From NCBI GenBank assembly GCA_014529385.2, contig CM043964.1, forward strand, positions 1,650,997-1,714,996: a stretch of 64,000 nt of DNA, written 5' to 3'. This DNA comes from Adiantum capillus-veneris (lineage: Eukaryota; Streptophyta; Polypodiopsida; Polypodiales; Pteridaceae). Both the position numbers and the translations under genes were made by a program. Within the stretch, counting starts at the first letter, position 1; each line of letters starts with the position of its first letter. Positions 57,931-64,000 of this stretch are shown piece by piece. The notes under the pieces are model-generated. The model was not told the origin of the DNA. It saw nothing but the letters and a program-made list of their open reading frames with translations, and searched no databases.

Positions 57931-58424
57931 TTTGGCGTCACCGACCCGTGGCCTAATTTCATCATAAGTAGGAATTTACACTTCAAAATAAAAAACTAAG
58001 CGTAGGTGGGGTATTGGGGCATCATTACTAAGCATTTCGATGCATTTTGGGTAAAAAACCACTAGTCAAAAATCCAGCGCTGTTAATAATCGCAATTTCT
58101 GCGCTTGACCTAAAGTGGGATTTGAGGCCATAAGCATGCATGCTTAGGTATTATAAACTTGTTCTAAAAGTCTCGTTATGTTTGGATGTCATTTAATGCT
58201 GGAATGGATGTGATTTTTTTATCGATGAGCGATTGACTTTCGGTGATTTCAGTCACTTGAGTGTAGCATGAGTTAGATGCGAATTGTTTGTTGTTTTTTG
58301 AGAGATTGACAACCTCTTCTAGCCTCTATGCACTAGTCGATTCAGCTTCATCCCATGGATTAACAATTTAACCATGGTTCTCACTAAATTTGCAATAAGA
58401 TAGGAGTGAGGTTAGACACCCGTT
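57931..58424 (+). other. Leader-like sequence after the element X LTR
   Basis: It contains CGCTGTTAATAATCGCAATT near 58080, the motif repeated in the putative intron at 52-53 kb. No coding region. It ends where the Ty3 gag sequence begins. Confidence 0.4.
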
Positions 58425-59067
58425 GCACACAAGGCTACAAACAGAACCCGATTGTACGACAGCCTCAATTGAGGAGATGTAATACTTGTGGAGGGGATCA
58501 CCCCACTCCATGGTGTAGCACTCAACCAAAATAGTAACAAATGCTAGGGTAGTAACCGCATCTTTAGAATGACGGTAGATTAGTAGTCAGCTACACCCAT
58601 CCATTGTATGCCACAACCCAAGAAAAACCAGTACTCCATGGATCCAAATACGCTCATGTTCATGTTCATAGCCAATCAGGAGTAGTAGTCAGCTACACCC
58701 ATCCATTGTATGCCACAACCCAAGAAAAACCAGTACTCCATGGATCCAAATACGCTCATGTTCATAGCCAATCAGGAGTATGGTTTGAATAACATTCTTA
58801 CAACGCAAGAACAACCATCGGCTGTATCACCAGCTACTATGAATCAAGAAGGTCCATGCTATGAGTGTGAAGGTGGTCATTGGGCATGAAGTTGTCCAAA
58901 CAAGGGTCCATAAATAGAATTATTTGTATTTTGTGAACGTTGTCTAAGAGACCATCTATGCCAAAACTGTGCTAAAAATCCAGACTACAAAGGGAAACAA
59001 ACAATGAGTGTGGTAGGCGTGATGCCTTCTTCAAGAGGATCTGAGGTAGACCCTGTAATTCCTTTAA
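58425..59067 (+). pseudogene. Ty3 gag with three zinc knuckles (plus-strand copy), 5' part
   Basis: It is homologous to the antisense copy at 19072-19640. The first knuckle corresponds to CSTCGGDHPTPWC (about 58475-58515, here damaged). A direct duplication (58581-58682 and 58683-58778) repeats the segment TTQEKPVLHGSKYAHVH. The second knuckle is CYECEGGHWA with a stop, and the third CERCLRDHLCQNC (about 58938-58976). The text MSVVGVMPSS follows. The frame is interrupted at 59067 by the TTAA transposon and resumes at 60379. Confidence 0.7.
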
Positions 59068-60374
59068 CACAAGGTTGGTAACCTAACAGGACATAAAAGT
59101 GTCCTTTCAGGGTTTTGAAAAAAACCTCCAAAACCATAGTAGATCCACTCATTTTGTAAAATCCTTTCATGAGGTTATAGTTCAAGGACTACTATACATG
59201 GAAAAAATAATAAACTTGTAAAAATTCTCATCTTTTGGTCACACGAAGCCTCCAAGCCTCAAAATAGTCATTTCTTACGTTTTGTTGCATAAAAATAAGA
59301 TTAGGGATTTTTGTACGACTTGAGATAAATTCCCTAGTTAACTTCAATGGGTTGGTGATCTGAACATATGATTGCTTATCACTCAGTATTTTGTTTTTGC
59401 CAAAAGAAATAAGTGCAAAAAAGTTGAATTTTTACCATTCTGCAAACCTATCATCAAAGTTTCTATAGCCACGCTCAATACAAATAATATATGCATGATT
59501 TCTTAGTTCCCTATCGTCCTTTAGGTTCATAAGGAGCCATGTAGCATGTCAAAAGAATAATACATCTCTTACCAAGGGGAATCTTGGGGACATAGATGAA
59601 GTGCTAAATACAACAAAGATGAAAAAACTGGGTTCAACATTAAGAGTTGTAGAATCCCATAGAAACTATTCAATATCTAGCCAAATTTGATCCTTATGAC
59701 TAGATATGGTTACTACCTACAAAATGCATGTAGTTGTCACAAGAAACTAACAATATTGAAAAAGCTATACTTGATATACTAGAATGTTTCATTTTCTTCT
59801 ATAATCGAAAAAATCAACCATCGTTGTCTACTATGCAAAATAGGGTATTAGGTGCCCCAAAACTCAAGGAATATTAGCTTTATGTTACAATATGTGACAT
59901 AGAAAATCAAAACTGGATTTGGATATCATGAAAGCCACTAAAAAAATCATAGAAGAGCTACAAAACAGGATTTGATAATTTTTTTAATTTGGTCATAACT
60001 TACAACTTTAACATTTATTTCTCCCTAGAAGCATCAGGACATGTTGAGGACTACTAAAGATAGTTATCTAGCATTATAGACCTCACAAACATGAATTCTA
60101 GAGTGGTATAGTTGCAAAAAGTTGAAAAAAGCCAAAAACAGGACCCGTTTTTTCACACAGTTTAGGTTGTGAAATGTTATGCAAGGACAAGGTTAAAGAT
60201 GGAATTGATATTCCAAAAAAATGTCCAGTTTTTTTCAGCTCATGAGACAACTTTCTAGACAGATAGCACCTCAAAATCCATTTTGAAACTCTTGACATAA
60301 TTCAAGGAAAATGGTCACTTAACAGGACATAAAAGTGTCCCAGGACATAAAAGTGTCCCATTACCAACCTAGTG
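59068..60374. mobile_element. Intact TTAA-flanked non-autonomous DNA transposon (1307 bp)
   Basis: The left terminus CACAAGGTTGGTAA and right terminus (reverse complement) CACTAGGTTGGTAA are inverted repeats. TTAA flanks both sides (59064-59067 and 60375-60378). The related Ty3 copy at 19072-19100 has one TTAA at the same place and no insert, so TTAA is a true 4-bp target duplication. The small palindrome GGACATAAAAGTGTCC occurs near 59089, 60325 and 60343. No ORF resembles a transposase. TTAA targeting is known for piggyBac and Kolobok families. Confidence 0.82.
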
Positions 60375-60378
60375 TTAA

Positions 60379-61509
60379 AGATGATGACTTGAGCTCAAGC
60401 TGAAGAAGCTTCCAAAAATGCAATCTTTGAGGAGGAAGCCACATTGCCTATTTAAACAAAAATTAAAAAACTTATTAGTGAGAACAAGAAGAAAATCATG
60501 AAAAGCCAAACGAGACAAAATGAAAGCAAAAAGGCTACAGGAGAAAGTTTCTTTAGAAATTGAAGTGCATCAAACAGAAGAACAACTTAGATGAGAGCAA
60601 CAAAGCAAGAAAAATGCAAAGGGACCTAAAGTGTAAAAGACTAACTCGGGAGGTTCAGTCTTGGTTTACAAAGTCTTTGAACCTTTAGATGCAATTTTGA
60701 ATGCTTATGAAGCTAGGCTAAAACCCAATCAAAACCAAGAGGATAGATGGTTGATGTATCCTCATCCAAGGTATGAAAAAGAGAGGTTGCAAATGTGTAA
60801 GGAGATCATCCAGAAGGCCCAAGCTCTTATGGAACCACATATTCTAGATGCTCCAAAAACGGAGGTGCTAATCAATAAAAAAATCCAAGAATTAGAAAGT
60901 AATGGTATTTTAGACAGAGACCAGGAGGAACCGGTAGTTGAGTCACCTTTAGATACAAGAGAAGTAGCCAGTACCAGAGATGGGATGGGCTCACAAGCAG
61001 TGATGCCTATTTCGGAGGTCGAAGAACCGTGGCCACAATCCTTATGGAAATGGATCAAAAACCAAAAAGATGGTAGTGCTACTTTACAGTCAACACCTGT
61101 CCCTGAGATAAACATGGATCACGATTTTTTCCCATGGGATATAAGATCTTTATATGGGGATGCCGGGTCTATCGCATTTGAAGAGAGTAAACCATACTCT
61201 CTAAAGACTTAGCCATATTCCATAGGAGAACTCGAAACAAAATTGGAGGTTAAAATGGTATTTTCTCAATGGAAAGCCACACCAAAAATGATGGATACCA
61301 AAAGCTTGCACAAATTGATGTCATATTCTATACAATTCACGTTGTATCTCTTAGAGCTACTAAAACTTAGACCGCATCAATGGGCCTAAATGGGCAAAAA
61401 CCTGGGAAACCTGGGGTGTAAAATCCCTTGACATGACCAACTTGCATATGAAAAAAGGCATAACACCATGCCTAAGTAACCATAGACAAAGCCAGTACCA
61501 GTAAATAAG
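60379..61509 (+). pseudogene. Ty3 gag C-terminal region and linker (plus-strand copy)
   Basis: After the TTAA insert the sequence continues with AQAEEASKNAIFEEEATLPI and KKLISENKKKIMKS, then an open piece at 60661-61212 with VFEPLDAILNAYEARLKPNQ, RWLMYPHPRYEKERLQMCK and AQALMEPHILDAPKTEVLI. This matches the antisense copy at 18330-18816 closely, which shows the region was once coding. Stops lie between the pieces. The function of this linker is not known. Confidence 0.6.
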
Positions 61510-61950
61510 GTGGTTGACTCCTATGAAGGAGAAGAAGGAAACACCACCTTACCACTTGAGTACAAAGGATTATATACGATTGGTATATTAGATAATGGAG
61601 TAGGAATTGCCATTTCAACCAAAGAGACATGGAAAAAATGGGGAAATCTTGCTCTTACAAAAACTCAAATGAAACTACAATTAGAAGATGGATACATGGA
61701 GAAACCAATAGGAATATTAGAACAAATCATTGTATCCTTGTGTGGCATAGAGTATGAGCACACCTTTTCCATAATGAATTTTGACAAGAGCAGCAACTTT
61801 GATATCATATTGGGTAGACCATTCATGCATCAACTCAAAATGGTACAAGACTGGGGCTATGACTATATCTACTTGAGACACAAAGAGATCACTACAAAAA
61901 TTAGTGTCAAAGATCATAGTTATAGAGATGTAGAACGAGCCTCGGGGTAA
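61510..61950 (+). pseudogene. Ty3 retropepsin (aspartic protease) domain with altered active site
   Basis: A 146-codon open frame reads YKGLYTIGILDNGVGIAIS near its start and FDIILGRPFMHQLKMVQDWG near its end, the two hallmarks of a Ty3 protease about 90 residues apart. The catalytic triplet is D-N-G where the family has D-(S/T)-G; a single G-to-A change in a serine codon would explain it. The enzyme cleaves the Gag-Pol polyprotein in active relatives. It follows the gag linker in normal order. Confidence 0.75.
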
Positions 61951-61965
61951 GAATTAAACTCCACA

Positions 61966-62464
61966 ATGGATTTGGAAAGTCAAACACATATTTGGATTTA
62001 CGGATCTCTTGAGAGTGTAAGTTTGAGAAAGGAGGATTGTATTCTCGATCGACCTGTGGAGGACACATACTATATTCCAAAACTATTTCCAGAGGATTTA
62101 TTTGAACCCTTTGGATGGGATCAAATATTGGCGACACTTGATGGATGCCTGTGTAAACAAGGTAACCATTACCAAATTTGATGAAGATGGCTTTGACATA
62201 ACTCCCTTGTTTATAATAAAGGTGTTGAAGGAATCTAATAAAGTTTGTGAGTGTGAAAGTAAAAATGGTGAGACATTTGGAAACATCTCGGAACATAAAG
62301 CCAAAGTGCAAATAAACGAAGCAGAGCAACCACGAGAATATGTCATCATTGACATCAAGACATATTTAGGAATTTTGGGAATTATTCAAGTCCCATTTTT
62401 TATAATGGTCCTGAAAAACTTAGTATTTTTGTGTATTTGCAAGTACTATCTATGTCACATTTAA
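61966..62464 (+). pseudogene. Ty3 protease-RT linker remnant
   Basis: Two overlapping frames: LFPEDLFEPFGWDQILATLD then, after a shift, EDGFDITPLFIIKVLKESNK and EQPREYVIIDIKTYLGILG. It continues the coding sense of the protease frame but stops before any reverse-transcriptase motif. No LTR is seen. Confidence 0.4.
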
Positions 62465-63285
62465 ATATATCCCTTGGTACATATCTATAAGGGTGTGTGT
62501 ATCTAAAGACGTAGGTACAAGCATCAGTTGTAGGGACATCAAAAGCATGGCACTAAACTTTATTTTTATTTTATAGAATTCCTCATGTGAAAAAAGTGAT
62601 GTAAATCAATAGCTCAGTTTTGAGACATTCAAGTTAAAGCTTTGGCTTTATCAACACCAAAAACATTTTAGAATACTAAAAAATGATTTTCAGAATTGAA
62701 GGGCCTCAAAAGAGTGTGGTGTTTAGAAACTCCAAGATATGAAATAAAATCCAATTGGCATATTAACATGATATCCAAGTATTTTACAACTCATCCTTAG
62801 AAAAGATAAAATTCCATACGAAACATATGTCAAGCGACTCAATGACTGCAAATGAGAAAAAGATAAAATTCCATTAGAAATACTCTATCAAAAGGCTCAA
62901 TGACTAAAACTGAGAAAAAGATAAAATTCCATTAGAAATACTCTATCAAAAGGCTCGATGGCCACAATACTTCCTCAAACGTTGCGATTTCTCATTCATT
63001 CCTCCAATAAAATACTATGTCAAGAGGCCTATTTATTAAACCTCTCATTTATGATATTTTCAAGGTATAATCCCTTATTCTTCATAATCTATAATTTTTT
63101 TTGTTATTTATAATACTTTTTTGTTACAATGCTCATGAGGCTAGCCTCACATGGTGGTGTTACACTAATATATGGAGGCAAGGATAAGACTTAAGTTTGA
63201 GCCTACAAATCAAATGTCAATCCCTTGTTATTTACAAAGAGATTATGAGTCTCACCTAAAATATGCAAGTGGCTACACTAGAAAA
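62465..63285. other. Unassigned AT-rich region with a 57-bp tandem repeat
   Basis: No coding family is recognised. At 62799-62960 a unit containing AAGATAAAATTCCATTAGAA and CAAAAGGCTC is repeated about 2.6 times with a period of 55-58 bp. Confidence 0.5.
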
Positions 63286-63428
63286 TGTTGGAGCTATATA
63301 TGGCTCACTCTACTCAACTTGGTCTCACCTATATATTTGTATCTTGTCCTCAATATGAATCAGTCTTTGGGAGCGTATATGGTGTGTCTCTTGTCTCGTC
63401 TCTCTCTCTTTCTCTCTACATCTCAACA
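63286..63428 (+). repeat. Very short LTR (143 bp) of a Copia or TRIM-type element
   Basis: Starts TGTTGGAGC, contains a CT-rich tract near its end and closes with CAACA at 63428, immediately before the primer site. It resembles in design the 162-bp LTR at 18168-18329 (TGTTGAGC start, CT-rich end, same primer site). The element runs off the right edge. Confidence 0.6.
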
Positions 63429-63445
63429 TGGTATCAGAGCAGTAA
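63429..63445 (+). promoter_or_regulatory. Primer-binding site (initiator-Met tRNA type)
   Basis: TGGTATCAGAGCAGTAA, directly abutting the short LTR; the same first 15 bases are used by the insertion at 17780-18329. Confidence 0.8.
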
Positions 63446-64000
63446 CGATCATGCGCCGATTCAATTCATGGTGACAAAACAGTATGTGTATGCGATTTGC
63501 ATGTAAGATTCAAAAATTGCTACAAATTTTTTTTTTGAGCATTGATTCTTGTTAATTGTGGTTGTTTTGTGTTAAGAAGAATATGATTAGTGTTTTGTGT
63601 GACGTTTATTGCTAATCAATCTAATCGTTGATTACGTTTTCTTGTTGATGACACCCTGAACTTCATCTCAATTTTTCTTGCTGTTCTGCTCAAAATTTGG
63701 AGAAACGGGAAAAGCGCAATAGCACTTTTCATCCAAAACTTGTTTGTCTCCTCGAGCTCTTCGATTTGAGTTCTAGGTTTGCGTCAATCGGAGTTTGCAG
63801 CAGAAAGTTATGCTGTTTTTACTGCAATTGAGCTTGACGCAGCTTTCTTCGTCCTACTTCTTCGTGAAGCGTCCGCGATCGTTTTTCTTATTTTGGCGTT
63901 AACTTTTTCGAGAAGATTTAGCTTTTTTCTATTCATATTGTGGCCGTCAATCTTGCGTCTCACGCCACTCTATTTTGAGGACTCTTTTATTATTAACGTC
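63446..64000 (+). other. Leader of the short-LTR element, no ORF yet
   Basis: Sequence downstream of the primer site has no sustained ORF to the window end. It may be the leader of an autonomous Copia element or the interior of a TRIM; the part needed to decide lies outside the window. Confidence 0.4.

Noticed and set aside
59068-60374. CACTA-type element because one terminus begins CACTA
   Set aside because: The empty-site comparison shows a 4-bp TTAA duplication, not the 3-bp duplication of CACTA elements, and the other end begins CACAA.
1-64000. tRNA, rRNA or organelle-derived segments
   Set aside because: The only tRNA-like matches are 15-18 base primer-binding sites next to LTRs; no cloverleaf or rRNA core sequence was noticed.

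Overview
This window is plant nuclear DNA made almost entirely of mobile elements, with no host gene that I can support. The plant assignment rests on Tat-lineage Ty3 retrotransposons with two RNase H domains, Copia fragments that use an initiator-Met-type primer site (TGGTATCAGAGC), a CACTA transposon with a TNP2-type transposase, and an L1-type LINE with a plant-style zf-RVT end. Density of nesting, decay and long (GA/CT)n tracts suggest a large, repeat-rich genome such as a fern, lycophyte or gymnosperm; the clade cannot be fixed from this sequence.

Layout, left to right. 1-859: partial LTR, minus strand, sitting in a copy of a TTAA-flanked DNA transposon (860-1534). 2798-6510: probable LTR, decayed primer site, long leader and gag start of another Ty3 element. 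6514-14389: a CACTA transposon with ATG target duplication, containing an L1 LINE that has lost its reverse transcriptase. 14393-16757: gag scrap, antisense Copia fragment and unassigned DNA. 16758-19737: antisense Ty3 gag-pol fragment with tandem zinc knuckles, carrying a 550-bp short-LTR insertion. 19738-27880: Tat element 1 (plus strand), almost full length, 3' LTR truncated. 28560-31560: two LINE fragments. 33197-34285: Copia gag. 36286-36985: 3' end of an unusual retroelement (element X). 36990-37757 and 48041-49955: a Ty3 pol split by Tat element 2 (37758-48040, minus strand, both LTRs present). 50100-51110: protease-like ORF with W-x-x-K repeats. 51300-57930: a better copy of element X, with a putative intron and a long non-pol, coiled-coil ORF ending at a polypurine tract. 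58425-62465: plus-strand copy of the zinc-knuckle Ty3 gag-protease, interrupted by the intact 1307-bp TTAA transposon. 63286-64000: a 143-bp LTR with initiator-Met primer site, running off the window.

The elements do not form host pathways; the order is an insertion history. The clearest steps are element 2 inside an older Ty3 pol, the TTAA transposon and the short-LTR element each inside copies of the same zinc-knuckle Ty3 family (read by comparing filled and empty sites), and element 1 inserted at the edge of one of those copies.

Most interesting candidates: a TTAA-specific non-autonomous DNA transposon family; a small leader ORF family placed exactly 85 nt before gag in both Tat elements; element X, whose 3' ORF is conserved in two copies and runs into the polypurine tract; and a Ty3 Gag with three CX2CX3HX4C knuckles.
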